A stretch of 64,000 nucleotides of DNA from positions 10,428-74,427 of the forward strand of contig DIFM01000026.1 in the NCBI GenBank assembly GCA_002419135.1, written 5' to 3'. The notes under the pieces are model-generated. The model was not told where the DNA came from, did no database searches, and was given only the letters and a program-made list of their open reading frames with translations. Source of the stretch: Dehalococcoidia bacterium UBA5748 (GTDB lineage: Bacteria > Chloroflexota > Dehalococcoidia > Dehalococcoidales > UBA5627). Shown one piece after another: positions 16,432 to 24,581 of this stretch (within the stretch, counting starts at the first letter, position 1; every line of letters starts with the position of its first letter). A program made the position numbers and the translations under genes.

Positions 16432-17032
16432 AGTTGAGTAATGCTTCCCATCCCAGCGCACCGGTCCAGGCTACTGCCGTATAAAGAACGGTTCGCCCCA
16501 ACCAGCAGGCGATGAAGAATTTCCACACCGGATAGCGTAGTGCCCCGGCTATACAACCTACAACGTCGAATGCAAACGGAAAAACCGAGAGTAAAAAGAT
16601 AGCGGGAGCTCCGTATTTGCGCAGCCACGCTTCCAGTTTAAGATACCAGCGATTGTTTTTTGTGGTAACCAGGGCTTGCCCGCTATAGCCTGCCAGATAA
16701 CCCGTAAGCTCTCCTATGGCGGCTCCGATACCGCCCGCCAGTCCTACCAGTGTAGCCGAAGGTAAAGCGGCGCCGAGAGCCGCTATCACCACGAAATTAC
16801 CGACCGGCAGTACGACGGATGCGTTTAATATGACGCTTATAATAAACGAACCGAGGTAACCGTACCCCTTCAGTCCCTCTATCATATCGGGGTTATAATT
16901 ATATGCCACAAAAATGCCCACCACTATTGCCACGATAAAAACGAGCATCGATATGGGTAGAAGCCTTGTTTTGACCCAGGAAGGCTTGCACTGCGGAGGG
17001 GTTTCCTGCGATTCTTTGTCGGTATCGTTCAT
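16421..17032 (-). CDS. VTT-domain (DedA/SNARE-associated) membrane protein
   Basis: The 203-residue protein has a hydrophilic N terminus (MNDTDKESQETPP), then membrane helices from about 25. It carries the VTT family pattern: GNFVVIAALGAALPSATLVGLAGGIGAAIGELTGYLAG (about 78-115, glycine-rich re-entrant segment, abbreviated in function to G-x-x-x-G-x2-GE), then a C-terminal GRTVLYTAVAW with the conserved Arg. VTT proteins are linked to lipid or undecaprenyl-phosphate scrambling and membrane homeostasis. It is convergent with the MFS gene. Its specific substrate is unknown. Confidence 0.85.
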   Translation of the reverse strand: MNDTDKESQETPPQCKPSWVKTRLLPISMLVFIVAIVVGIFVAYNYNPDMIEGLKGYGYLGSFIISVILNASVVLPVGNFVVIAALGAALPSATLVGLAGGIGAAIGELTGYLAGYSGQALVTTKNNRWYLKLEAWLRKYGAPAIFLLSVFPFAFDVVGCIAGALRYPVWKFFIACWLGRTVLYTAVAWTGALGWEALLNFIG

Positions 17033-17165
17033 ATTGTTTGATATTCTATCATAATGGGAATAAGATATTAAAAAGTACCTTATTCAATTGCTGTTGTCAA
17101 TTATCGAATAGTTTAGGATACTCATTTTAACAGCCGTTGTCGTTTAATGGGTTTGCTACCGTCGA

Positions 17166-17194
17166 TTGACAACTATGTTACATTTGTGTATTAT
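17166..17194 (+). promoter_or_regulatory. Candidate sigma-70 promoter for the tat locus
   Basis: TTGACA (17166-17171), a 17-base spacer and TATTAT (17189-17194) make a near-consensus promoter about 135 bases before tatA. The match was found by eye; no transcript start is known. Confidence 0.6.
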
Positions 17195-17327
17195 TAGCTG
17201 GAATATAAATATGCTGTAAGCCAATGATATCCGATCTTTACGCCTCGTTCATCATCACCATTCATAAAGGGTTAGATTATGCTTTGGCAATTCGTTACAG
17301 TTATTAAACTAAGGGGGTTTTAAAAAC

Positions 17328-17615
17328 ATGATAAAACCGGGTCCATTGGAAATAGGGCTAGTTCTGGTAATCATTCTTATTGTTTTCGGTGTAGGAAAAC
17401 TTCCGCAGGTAGGCGCCGCACTGGGTAAGAGTATCAACGCTTTCAAGAAGGGTACAAAAGGCGAAGACGAAGAGGAACAGGCAGCGCAAGCTAAAACAAA
17501 GAAAAAGGCTAAGAAGAAAAAGGCTACAAATAAGAAAGCCTCTCAGGCGACTGAGGGCGCATCAGAAGGGGAAACTAAACCTGCAGCAGAAGAAACTCCT
17601 GCCAAGCAGGCATAG
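17328..17615 (+). CDS. tatA: Twin-arginine translocase subunit TatA
   Basis: TatA forms the pore of the Tat pathway, which exports folded proteins. The 95-residue protein has the short N-terminal membrane helix (LEIGLVLVIILIVFGVGKLP, residues about 6-25), the FG hinge, and the amphipathic helix (VGAALGKSINAFKKGTKG). It ends in a low-complexity Lys/Ala/Glu tail (about 45-95), typical of this clade. ATG 17328 follows AAGGGGG. It is the first gene of a tat locus and is followed by its own terminator, so it can be made in excess of TatB and TatC. Confidence 0.94.
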   Translation: MIKPGPLEIGLVLVIILIVFGVGKLPQVGAALGKSINAFKKGTKGEDEEEQAAQAKTKKKAKKKKATNKKASQATEGASEGETKPAAEETPAKQA

Positions 17616-17691
17616 CAGTTTTTTCCGGGAGCGACAGATATTTGTTGTCCTGAGCTGAATTCATTATTCCGGTAAGAATAGTTGTAAAATG

Positions 17692-17729
17692 TATCCCCTT
17701 CCGTTAGGTTTGCAGGAAGGGGATATTTT
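17692..17729 (+). terminator. Rho-independent terminator after tatA
   Basis: Arms TATCCCCTTCC (17692-17702) and GGAAGGGGATA (17715-17725) pair perfectly around a 12-base loop, then TTTTC follows. It separates tatA from the rest of the tat genes. Confidence 0.8.
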
Positions 17730-17801
17730 CAAGGGGTGATTAATCGGCTGCGTTCCCGCTTTGAGTATTTGATATCATAAAGTAACGGAGGTGAAGTACC
17801 G

Positions 17802-18007
17802 TTGCCGTTTAAAATCGGTCCTTTCGAAATAATAATCGTATTACTGGTTATCTTTATCATCTTCGGGGCTGGGAAATTGCCCCAACTCTTCGAAACGTTC
17901 GGTCAATGGAAACGTGATTTTAAAAAAAATAAACAGGCGATGTTGAAGAGTTAGAGGAAACATCAACAAAGAAAGCAAGAAAGAAATCCAAAAAAAGCCG
18001 GGCATGA
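17802..18007 (+). pseudogene. Second tatA-like gene, interrupted by a frameshift
   Basis: GGAGGTG at 17788-17794 precedes TTG 17802, which opens MPFKIGPFEIIIVLLVIFII followed by FGAGKLPQLFETFGQWKRDF: a full TatA membrane helix, FG hinge and amphipathic helix. The frame stops at TAG 17952-17954 after only 50 residues. In another frame, from GAT 17939 to TGA 18005-18007, the DNA encodes DVEELEETSTKKARKKSKKS plus RA, an acidic then Lys-rich tail just like that of tatA. One missing base in the AAA at 17931-17933 would join the two. It may be a pseudogene, a sequencing indel, or a short functional TatA/TatE lacking the tail. Confidence 0.8.
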
Positions 18008-18158
18008 TTATCAATCCACTTGCGACAATACGACCATCGGCAGCCGGCGCCGGCGTTTGCGTTCCTTTAGCGATGTTTATGTTGTGTCGGCAGGTTTTAT
18101 TCCATTTAGATAAAACTCCATTTCCAATAAAAATCGAAGCTAAAAATGAGATAGAATA

Positions 18159-18845
18159 ATGGGTTTAGACCTTGGTTTTTTTGAAATACTGGTAATACTG
18201 GTAGTTACTCTTCTCGTGGTTGGTCCCGAGAAGCTGCCCGAGTATGCGCGCAAGTTCGGCAAGATAGTGCGCGACCTCAGGAAAATGACCAAAAATTTTA
18301 CCGGAGAAGTGACCAGGTCGCTCGACCTGGAAGATGATTTCGATGATTTAAAGAACACCGCTCAGGGGCTTAAGGGTTCACTCGATGAAGAATCTTTGAA
18401 AATCAAGAATGCTCTCGATATGGAAGCGGAAGAAATCGCTAAAACAATAGATGATGAAGTCAGCGGTGTCAAAAAGATAATGGATGACGGAACAGCTGAA
18501 ATTGCGAATATGCTGGAAAAGGAATCACGTGAATTCGATACCACAGCCCGTGAGATAAAAAACCCGCTGGCGAGAGAAGCTCAGGAGGTGAGTTCTACGC
18601 TGAACGAGAGCGTTGATAAAATAAATAAATCCTTAAATATAGAAAATGCCTCTCCGGCTATCCCGTCTAAAAAAACTAAAAAGACGGGTGAAGAAAAGAA
18701 GGAGGCTAAAAAGACCCCCGACATTCCCGAAGACCGTTTCAATCCTTTTGATAGCAGACAGGCGCAGACTAATTTAACACCACCGGCTAATGCTGATACT
18801 ACAGCCGCTGACAAAAAAACAGATACTGAGGAAACAGAGCAATAA
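18159..18845 (+). CDS. tatB: Sec-independent translocase subunit TatB (long-tailed TatA/B family)
   Basis: The 228-residue protein begins with the TatB-type helix LGFFEILVILVVTLLVVGPE (about 5-24) and KLPEYARKFGKIVRDLRKM; the VGPEKLP hinge is characteristic of TatB rather than TatA. A long acidic, helical, repeat-like region follows (about 60-170, with recurring EAEEIAKTIDDE-like and EREFDTTAREIK-like blocks), then a Lys/Pro tail. TatB with TatC forms the signal-peptide receptor. The tail is much longer than in E. coli TatB. The stop is one base before the GTG start of tatC, so the two are coupled. Confidence 0.88.
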   Translation: MGLDLGFFEILVILVVTLLVVGPEKLPEYARKFGKIVRDLRKMTKNFTGEVTRSLDLEDDFDDLKNTAQGLKGSLDEESLKIKNALDMEAEEIAKTIDDEVSGVKKIMDDGTAEIANMLEKESREFDTTAREIKNPLAREAQEVSSTLNESVDKINKSLNIENASPAIPSKKTKKTGEEKKEAKKTPDIPEDRFNPFDSRQAQTNLTPPANADTTAADKKTDTEETEQ

Positions 18846-18846
18846 A

Positions 18847-19620
18847 GTGGTAACTACAGAAATAAGACGAGACCCGATTACAGGCAAGAGGATGCCCATT
18901 AAAGGGCACCTGGTGGAATTGCGTGACCGTATCGCCAAGTCTGTTATAGCTATGGTTATTACCACGGCCATATCGTTCATTTTTGCCAAAACCATGATAC
19001 TGATTTTAAAAGCCCCTGCTAAAGGCATTGATTTTCAGGCCATCACTCCGACCGAAAACATAGCCGTGTATTTTAAGGTTGCGCTTGCCGGCGGTTTTAT
19101 TATCGCTATGCCGTTTCTGGTTTACCAGGCGATTGCATTTATTGCTCCGGGGCTTACCTCTAAAGAGAGAAAAAACATATTACAACTTTTGCCTTTTGTA
19201 ACCCTGTTATTCGCTACGGGGGTCGCGTTCTCATATTTTGTCGCCCTGCCGCCTGCTATGGCATTCCTGGGTGGTTTTCTTTCCGATGTTGCCGAAAATG
19301 TCTGGAGACTTACCGAATATATAAGTGTCGTTACACGTATGATTATCTATGTCGGTTTGGTGTTTGAAACTCCGCTTATTATCATGATACTGGCGCGAAT
19401 GGGGTTGGTAACTCCGCAATGGCTGGCTGGTAAGCGTAAACTGTGGATTATTCTGGCATTTGTAATATCGGCTCTTATTACGCCCACTATGGATCCCATT
19501 AACCAGTCGATTATTGCTCTTCCGCTGATTATTTTACTCGAGTTGAGCATTATCCTCTCCAGATTCGTCTATAAAAAGCGGGCAGTAAAACAATCTGAAG
19601 AAGCCGCTGAAAATATATAG
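18847..19620 (+). CDS. tatC: Sec-independent translocase subunit TatC
   Basis: TatC is the six-helix membrane receptor for twin-arginine signal peptides. The chosen start GTG 18847 gives 257 residues beginning VTTEIRRDPITGKRMPIKGH, followed at once by the family motif HLVELRDRIAKS (about 20-31). Later signs are ALAGGFIIAMPFLVYQAIAFIAPGL (about 80-104) with conserved F-x-x-x-P-F-x2-YQ, LPFVTLLFATGVAFSYF, and the last helices with SALITPTMDPINQ. An in-frame ATG at 18790 lies inside tatB and is unlikely. The GTG sits one base after the tatB stop. Confidence 0.94.
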   Translation: MVTTEIRRDPITGKRMPIKGHLVELRDRIAKSVIAMVITTAISFIFAKTMILILKAPAKGIDFQAITPTENIAVYFKVALAGGFIIAMPFLVYQAIAFIAPGLTSKERKNILQLLPFVTLLFATGVAFSYFVALPPAMAFLGGFLSDVAENVWRLTEYISVVTRMIIYVGLVFETPLIIMILARMGLVTPQWLAGKRKLWIILAFVISALITPTMDPINQSIIALPLIILLELSIILSRFVYKKRAVKQSEEAAENI

Positions 19621-19718
19621 AGCCAATATTTGGATATCCCGTTATTCGGTAGTATAATATTAATATAATTTTATTTAGCAGTTTTCGATGATATTTCGAT
19701 AAACACAGAGGTTAGCAG

Positions 19719-19961
19719 ATGGTCAGTCAGTATTGTCTTTGTTTTTCTTGCGGACGGGAAAAGGAATTCAGTCCCAACGAACCGGCCAGCGATGTGCTCG
19801 AAGGGTGGTTGATTGTGTCCGCTTTCAATGGTAACGGCTCTATTGTCAGATATAATTTTTGTTCTTATGAGTGTCTTCAGGAATGGGTTGTTTCCCAGTC
19901 TTCGATGAGTCCCGAAATATTTATGAATTCTATAAACGAAGAGACCGGGAACAATAACTAA
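19719..19961 (+). CDS. Small cysteine-rich protein, possible zinc finger
   Basis: The 80-residue protein has two paired-cysteine sites: CLCFSCG (6-12) and FCSYECL (about 47-53). Their spacing suits a zinc finger of the MYM/TRASH sort, with F-C-S-x-x-C-hydrophobic resembling TRASH motifs. Between them is a hydrophobic strand-forming segment (DVLEGWLIVSAF). I do not recognise the family. ATG 19719 follows AGAGGTTAGCAG, a good ribosome-binding site. It sits alone between tatC and the AIR-synthase-like gene. Confidence 0.68.
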   Translation: MVSQYCLCFSCGREKEFSPNEPASDVLEGWLIVSAFNGNGSIVRYNFCSYECLQEWVVSQSSMSPEIFMNSINEETGNNN

Positions 19962-19966
19962 TTTCA

Positions 19967-20016
19967 GGCAGGTCTGTACTCCGGCGGTTCAAGTCGCTTG
20001 TTACAAAAGACCTGCC
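19967..20016 (+). terminator. Possible hairpin after the small cysteine-rich gene
   Basis: Perfect arms GGCAGGTCT (19967-19975) and AGACCTGCC (20008-20016) are separated by 32 bases. There is no T run, so termination is only a possibility; a structured leader of the next gene is another. Confidence 0.35.
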
Positions 20017-20079
20017 ATTCTCATTAAAAATAACGATATCGCTTTTTAATTAATAATATCTGTAAGGAGAAATTGTAAG

Positions 20080-21144
20080 ATGAGCGAAATCCCCGAAATC
20101 GGTAAAATATCGGCTGATATCTTCAGCGAAATCATCTTCCCCAGGTTGGGAGCTAAGAACAAAGATGTTCTGGTCGGACCTATGCACGGGGTAGATGTCG
20201 GTATTTGTGAAATCGGGAACAAGGCGGTATCTTTTACCACCGACCCGGTATTTATCGTGCCGGAATACGGATGGGAACGCGCAGCCTGGTTTGCCATCAA
20301 CATACTGGCTTCGGATTCGGTAACCTGCGGTTTGCCTCCGCGCTACCTTTCGATAGATATGAACCTCCCGATGTCGATGACCAAGCAGCAGATGGATATT
20401 ACATGGAGAGTGATTCACTCGGAATGCGAGAGAATGGGTATCAATATCATTACCGGTCACACCGGCCGTTATGAAAACTGCAACTACCCGATGGTTGGCG
20501 GCGGAACGGTAATCGGTGTCGGTGAGCTTACCGAGTATGTTACCCCCCGTTTCATTACCGCCGGAGATAAAATCATTGTTACCAAAGGTCCCGCAATAGA
20601 GGCAACGGGTATCTTTGCCGCCATGCTGCCGCGCCTGCTGGAGGAAGAATTCGGCAAGGAATTCAGCATACGGGCGCAGGATATTTTTTATAAAATGTCG
20701 GTGGTGGATGACGCAATGGCTGCGGTAGGTGTCGGCGTCAGAGAGAACGGCGTTACTGCTATGCACGATGCTACCGAATGCGGTATCTGGGGAGGCCTTT
20801 ACGAAGTGGCAGAGGCGGCCGGGCTGGGTGTAAGGGTAGAACAGGAAAAAATCGTTGCTACCGATTGTGTGCTGGATATCTGTCGTTTCTTCGATATAGA
20901 CCCGTACGCGTCCATAAGTGAGGGCACTCTGATTATTGCCTGCAAGCCGCATAAAGCCGAAGAGGTAGTGAATTCTTTATCGCGTAAGGGTATAATTTCA
21001 TCCGTAATCGGTGAGTTTACCGAAAAAGAAAGCGGTATGGTTCTTATAAAAGAAGGCAGAGAAACAGAATTGAAGCATCCCATTGTCGACCCGTTCTGGA
21101 ATGCTTTTTACAGGGCGCTGGAAAAATATAAATCTTACCTTTAA
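20080..21144 (+). CDS. AIR synthase-related / HypE-like protein
   Basis: The 354-residue protein belongs to the PurM/HypE/ThiL ATP-binding superfamily. Signs are [14 protein letters not shown] near the N terminus (ATP-binding Asp-containing strand), the [20 protein letters not shown] segment, [29 protein letters not shown] and the C-domain motif [20 protein letters not shown] (about 227-246), where HypE and PurM have a DxTxGG loop. No hyp genes are nearby, so a hydrogenase role is unsupported; it is probably one of the uncharacterised AIR-synthase relatives found in anaerobes. ATG 20080 follows AAGGAGAAATTGTAAG. It heads a tight run ending at 23388. Confidence 0.82.
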   Translation: MSEIPEIGKISADIFSEIIFPRLGAKNKDVLVGPMHGVDVGICEIGNKAVSFTTDPVFIVPEYGWERAAWFAINILASDSVTCGLPPRYLSIDMNLPMSMTKQQMDITWRVIHSECERMGINIITGHTGRYENCNYPMVGGGTVIGVGELTEYVTPRFITAGDKIIVTKGPAIEATGIFAAMLPRLLEEEFGKEFSIRAQDIFYKMSVVDDAMAAVGVGVRENGVTAMHDATECGIWGGLYEVAEAAGLGVRVEQEKIVATDCVLDICRFFDIDPYASISEGTLIIACKPHKAEEVVNSLSRKGIISSVIGEFTEKESGMVLIKEGRETELKHPIVDPFWNAFYRALEKYKSYL

Positions 21145-21167
21145 GTCTGGAAGCAGAGGTTTATAAG

Positions 21168-22085
21168 TTGGAAAACGGACAAAAAGAGCTTGCACGGAGA
21201 ATAGTTAAATTAAAAAAGGAAAGGAATGCCGTCATACTGGCGCATAATTATCAGCCCGCGGAAATCCAGGATCTGGCTGATTTTGTCGGCGATTCGCTGG
21301 AGCTTTCACAGAAAGCCGCGTTGACAGATGCCGATGTCATTGTCTTTTGCGGCGTTCATTTTATGGCGGAAACCGCTTACATACTCTCTCCCGATAAAAA
21401 AGTGCTGCTTCCCGAAGCCTCGGCGGGTTGCCCTATGGCGGATATGGTCACCGCCGAAAAACTGCTTGCGAAGAAAAAGGAACTGCCCGATGCGGCAGTG
21501 GTTACATATATCAATTCCACCGCAGCGGTAAAAGCCGAATCCGATATCTGCTGCACCTCGGCAAATGCGCCCAAAGTGGTTGCCAGTCTGCCCGACCGGG
21601 AAATTCTATTTGTTCCCGATATGTATCTGGGACAATATGTGGCATCACAGGTTCCGGATAAAAAGTATACTTTTTGGCCCGGTTTCTGCCCGGTCCACGA
21701 GGGGATAAAAGCCGATTCCGTCATGAGATTAAAAAATCAATATCCTCTGGCAAAAGTCGTAGTACATCCGGAGTGCCGTCCCGAGGTAATCGCGCTTGCC
21801 GACGAGGTCTTGAGCACCAGCGGAATGTGTCGCTATGCTGCCCGCCCGGATGTAAATCAGATGATTGTGGTTACCGAAATCGGTATTATTCATCGCATGC
21901 AGAAAGAGAATCCACAGAAACAGTTCATTCCGGTTTCTGAAAATGCAATATGTCACACTATGAAATCAATCACACTTGAAAAAGTGCTTCATTCTTTGGA
22001 AACCCTAACTCCTGAGGTAACAGTGCCCGAAGAAATCAGGCTAAAAGCTATCGGTGCAGTCAACAGAATGCTTGGCATTGTTTGA
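21168..22085 (+). CDS. nadA: Quinolinate synthase
   Basis: NadA condenses iminoaspartate with dihydroxyacetone phosphate to make quinolinate for NAD synthesis, using a 4Fe-4S cluster. The 305 residues show [20 protein letters not shown] (about 25-44), the three expected cluster cysteines in [21 protein letters not shown] and [11 protein letters not shown], and STSGMCRYA. Its length is typical of the short Thermotoga-type enzyme. The start is TTG 21168 with AGAGG upstream. No nadB or nadC is in the window. It is 23 bases after the AIR-synthase-like gene. Confidence 0.95.
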   Translation: MENGQKELARRIVKLKKERNAVILAHNYQPAEIQDLADFVGDSLELSQKAALTDADVIVFCGVHFMAETAYILSPDKKVLLPEASAGCPMADMVTAEKLLAKKKELPDAAVVTYINSTAAVKAESDICCTSANAPKVVASLPDREILFVPDMYLGQYVASQVPDKKYTFWPGFCPVHEGIKADSVMRLKNQYPLAKVVVHPECRPEVIALADEVLSTSGMCRYAARPDVNQMIVVTEIGIIHRMQKENPQKQFIPVSENAICHTMKSITLEKVLHSLETLTPEVTVPEEIRLKAIGAVNRMLGIV

Positions 22086-22105
22086 TAGCTTGAAGGGAGG
22101 TTGCG

Positions 22106-22429
22106 ATGCCAAACTCCGAATACATAGTTATCTTCGTTACTACCGAAGCCGGCGAGGAATCCGCTCTTATCTCAAAGGTTTTGCTTGAACAGAGAAAAGC
22201 CGCCTGTGTCAGTATAGTCAAAGATGTTGATTCGATGTACTGGTGGAATGATAAGATTGATTCGGCAAGCGAGAACCTGCTGGTTATAAAAACCAGAGCC
22301 GCACTGTTAGAGGAAATTATTCAAATCGTTAAAGAGATTCACACCAACGATGTGCCAGAAATAATTGCACTTCCTATTATCGGCGGTAATCAGGACTATC
22401 TGGACTGGGTTGGTAAAGAAACGTTGTGA
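22106..22429 (+). CDS. cutA: Divalent-cation tolerance protein CutA
   Basis: The 107-residue protein is a CutA1-family trimeric ferredoxin-like fold. Family signs are VIFVTTEAGEESALISKVLL, KAACVSIVKDVDSMYWWNDK (with the conserved W-W-x-D/N-K region), ENLLVIKTR, and the C-terminal HTNDVPEIIALPIIGGNQDY with conserved VPEI. CutA was named for copper tolerance, but its role is unclear in most bacteria. ATG 22106 follows GGGAGG. It lies 20 bases after nadA. Confidence 0.94.
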   Translation: MPNSEYIVIFVTTEAGEESALISKVLLEQRKAACVSIVKDVDSMYWWNDKIDSASENLLVIKTRAALLEEIIQIVKEIHTNDVPEIIALPIIGGNQDYLDWVGKETL

Positions 22430-22445
22430 GAGTATAATCTAGTAA

Positions 22446-23156
22446 ATGTGTAAGCGTATTGCAGAGGACATAAGGACGGTTTTTAAGGGAGACCCGGCAG
22501 CAAGAAGCGTGCTTGAGGTTTTAACATGTTATCCAGGCTTGCATGCTGTTTGGGCACACCGCATATCCCATTTTTTATGGAATCATCATATGCGCTATCT
22601 TGCCCGGCTGTTGTCACACTGGACGCGCTTCTTCACTGCTATCGAAATACATCCGGGGGCTACCCTCGGTCGCCGTTTCTTTATCGACCACGGCTCGGGT
22701 GTAGTGATCGGTGAAACGGCGGAAATCGGAGAAGACGTACTAATTTATCAGGGAGTTGTACTTGGAGGCACCAGCCTCAACAAAGGTAAACGCCATCCGA
22801 CCATCGGTAATAAAGTAGTCATCGGAACCGGAGCGGTGGTCTTGGGCGCAATTACTGTCGGCGAGGGGGCGAAAATAGGCTCCGGCTCGGTTGTAATTAA
22901 ACCGGTTCCCCCCGGAGCAACCGTAGTGGGCATCCCCGGCAGGGTGGTAGATGAACACCATAAACCGCTTTTAGACCTGGAACACGGCAATCTGCCCGAC
23001 CCGGTTGCTGATGTAATCAGGCTGGTGTTGAACGAACAAGCAAAGCTGGAGGAACGACTCAATAAAGTGGAAACCAGCTCCGGTATAGAAGTCCCTCACG
23101 ACGAATTAAAACAAAAAATAAGGGAAGTTATCAGGGAGTTCGAACAGGAAGGATAA
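22446..23156 (+). CDS. cysE: Serine O-acetyltransferase
   Basis: CysE acetylates L-serine for cysteine synthesis. The 236-residue protein has the N-terminal helical region ([32 protein letters not shown]) and a left-handed hexapeptide-repeat helix (about 65-180). The helix includes [18 protein letters not shown] (catalytic His), [20 protein letters not shown] and [20 protein letters not shown]. It ends with an extra charged helix (about 185-236) that resembles the longer Gram-positive forms. ATG 22446 lies 16 bases after cutA, and the next gene starts one base after its stop. Confidence 0.95.
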   Translation: MCKRIAEDIRTVFKGDPAARSVLEVLTCYPGLHAVWAHRISHFLWNHHMRYLARLLSHWTRFFTAIEIHPGATLGRRFFIDHGSGVVIGETAEIGEDVLIYQGVVLGGTSLNKGKRHPTIGNKVVIGTGAVVLGAITVGEGAKIGSGSVVIKPVPPGATVVGIPGRVVDEHHKPLLDLEHGNLPDPVADVIRLVLNEQAKLEERLNKVETSSGIEVPHDELKQKIREVIREFEQEG

Positions 23157-23157
23157 A

Positions 23158-23388
23158 ATGGCTACTGTTAAGAAAAGAATAATATTCATAATTCCGGAGG
23201 AAATGCTGTTGGAGCCTATTCTTTACACTATTACTCAGCAATACGACTTAAAAGTAAGTATCTACAACTCCGATATCAGTGGAAACGAAGGCGTGATGAG
23301 GCTGGAGCTCGAGGGAGAAGAGAAACAAATCGAAGAAGGGCTTACCTGGGCGATGTCAAGAGGCATCCGTGTCGAAGCCGTCGGTTAA
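23158..23388 (+). CDS. NIL (ACT-like) domain small protein
   Basis: The 76-residue protein is a lone NIL domain, an ACT-like fold found at the C terminus of methionine ABC transporter ATPases and in ferredoxin-fused proteins. The signs are KRIIFIIPEEMLLEPILYTI, the central NSDISGNEGVMRLELEGEE and the closing GLTWAMSRGIRVEAVG. NIL domains often bind sulfur amino acids. Lying one base after cysE, it may sense cysteine or methionine, or act as a partner of a sulfur-transfer enzyme; that is inference. AAGGA precedes ATG 23158. Confidence 0.85.
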   Translation: MATVKKRIIFIIPEEMLLEPILYTITQQYDLKVSIYNSDISGNEGVMRLELEGEEKQIEEGLTWAMSRGIRVEAVG

Positions 23389-23478
23389 AAACTTTTAAAT
23401 TATGATAAAAATCACTTTAAACGGGTTTCTTTCTTGTTTATAATTGATATGTAAATAAAAAACGGGGGGGACAATGTT

Positions 23479-23742
23479 ATGAGCGTAGAAAAGCATTTTA
23501 CTGCGCAGGAAGCCAAAGAAATAGGTGAAGAACTGGGAATCGATTGGACAAAATTCGATGTTGAGCAGTTCAGGATGGGGCTGGATGTAGAGTTGGAGCA
23601 TGGTCTGGTGGACCCGCAAACCAATGTTACCGATGACGACCCCATTTTAACGGGGAAAATCACGCTTGCCCATTTAAATGAATTCTCCGATTATTACACA
23701 CGCCTTTATGAGATGGAAGAAGAAGCCGAAAGCGAGTTGTAG
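23479..23742 (+). CDS. DUF5661-like small acidic protein
   Basis: The 87-residue, strongly acidic protein has the pattern FTAQEAKEIGEELGIDWTKF (7-26), then FRMGLDVELEHGLVDPQTNV and HLNEFSDYYTRLYEMEEEAE. This matches the DUF5661 family as I know it: small proteins of unknown function in bacteria and phages that carry a conserved GLxVELEHG and an HL(x)E motif. ATG 23479 is preceded by GGGGGGGACAATG. Its stop lies 21 bases from the convergent methyltransferase gene. No function can be given. Confidence 0.82.
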   Translation: MSVEKHFTAQEAKEIGEELGIDWTKFDVEQFRMGLDVELEHGLVDPQTNVTDDDPILTGKITLAHLNEFSDYYTRLYEMEEEAESEL

Positions 23743-23763
23743 GAGGGGTGTCTAAATCTCCCC

Positions 23764-24288
23764 TCACACCTTCCGGGCTATAATTCCGGCAACCGCTTTT
23801 CGATTGTCGATTATTCCTTCATAATAGCGCAGGCAGCGGAAATCGCGAAACATCTCTAAAAGTTCATTGTATTCGAGTAAAAAATCCTTATTCGAGGGTT
23901 TCCCGAACCTTGCCTGGTCTATGGTGTAAGTTTGATATACTACCATACCGCCTGCTTTCAAACCCTCCTTTATTCGAGGCATCAACGGGCGGTGCAGGTA
24001 GTTGAAACAGATAATAACATCATAGGCGTTTTTCCCTATTCCATAATTACCTGATTCGATATCGGCAACATAAGCATTTATATTTGCGCCAACCGATTTT
24101 GCTCTTTCCAAAGCAGTCTTAACCGCTTCTTCGGAAACATCTATCCCTTCTGCATCGAAACCCACCTTTGCCAGATAGATTGTATTACGTCCGTTTCCCA
24201 TAGCGATATCCAGCGCCCTGCCCTTTGGCAGCAAGCTGATATTCTCAACCAGAAACGGAGATGCTTCGGACTCGTCATATGAATGCAT
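23764..24288 (-). CDS. SAM-dependent class I methyltransferase (TehB-like)
   Basis: The 174-residue protein has a Rossmann SAM-binding start GRALDIAMGNGRNTIYLAKV (about 23-42; motif I), GIDVSEEAV (motif II, acidic residue at strand 2 end), YVADIESGNYG (motif III), and the motif IV segment YDVIICFNYLHRPLMP. It ends with GGMVVYQTYTIDQARFG. It resembles TehB/UbiE-like small-molecule methyltransferases. Its substrate is unknown. It overlaps by one base the end of the TIGR04076 gene, so the two are coupled. Confidence 0.88.
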   Translation of the reverse strand: MHSYDESEASPFLVENISLLPKGRALDIAMGNGRNTIYLAKVGFDAEGIDVSEEAVKTALERAKSVGANINAYVADIESGNYGIGKNAYDVIICFNYLHRPLMPRIKEGLKAGGMVVYQTYTIDQARFGKPSNKDFLLEYNELLEMFRDFRCLRYYEGIIDNRKAVAGIIARKV

Positions 24289-24551
24289 TAATATTCCAAT
24301 TCCCTCCGGCTGAGCTCGAAGACCACCGGGTTATCCGGGTCCGGACAGGCAACCGTTGTTTTGGAGGGGTCTTTTTCCCAGGGCAAACTGCCGCCGAACT
24401 GCAGTACCTCGGCAAAAGGGAAAAGGGTATAAAACGCCCATGAACACATACAGTTGGGAGTACTCTGCCCGATGACGAATTCATCCCCTACCCTGTGCCC
24501 GGCTTCACAGGTACCTTTTTGCGAGATTATTTTTGCTACTATCGTATGCAT
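24288..24551 (-). CDS. TIGR04076 family protein
   Basis: The 87-residue protein fits the TIGR04076 family of small cysteine-bearing proteins: TIVAKIISQKGTCEAGHRVG (3-22), then CMCSWAFYTLFPFAEVLQFG (about 34-53), where family members have a conserved C-x-W/H-A-x(5)P, and TTVACPDPDNPVVFEL near the end. The function is not known. ATG 24551 follows CGAGGAGG on the minus strand, a strong ribosome-binding site. It is coupled to the methyltransferase gene downstream. Confidence 0.85.
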   Translation of the reverse strand: MHTIVAKIISQKGTCEAGHRVGDEFVIGQSTPNCMCSWAFYTLFPFAEVLQFGGSLPWEKDPSKTTVACPDPDNPVVFELSRRELEY

Positions 24552-24581
24552 TTTTAACCTCCTCGCGGTAAATATAATTTG

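Noticed and set aside
17922..17954. Programmed -1 frameshift in the second tatA
   Set aside because: A slip on the run of eight A residues leads to TAA 17930-17932, so the required shift would have to be downstream of the slippery run.
20050..20952. 300-residue minus-strand open frame
   Set aside because: It is the antisense of the AIR-synthase-like gene; its length follows from that gene's codon bias.
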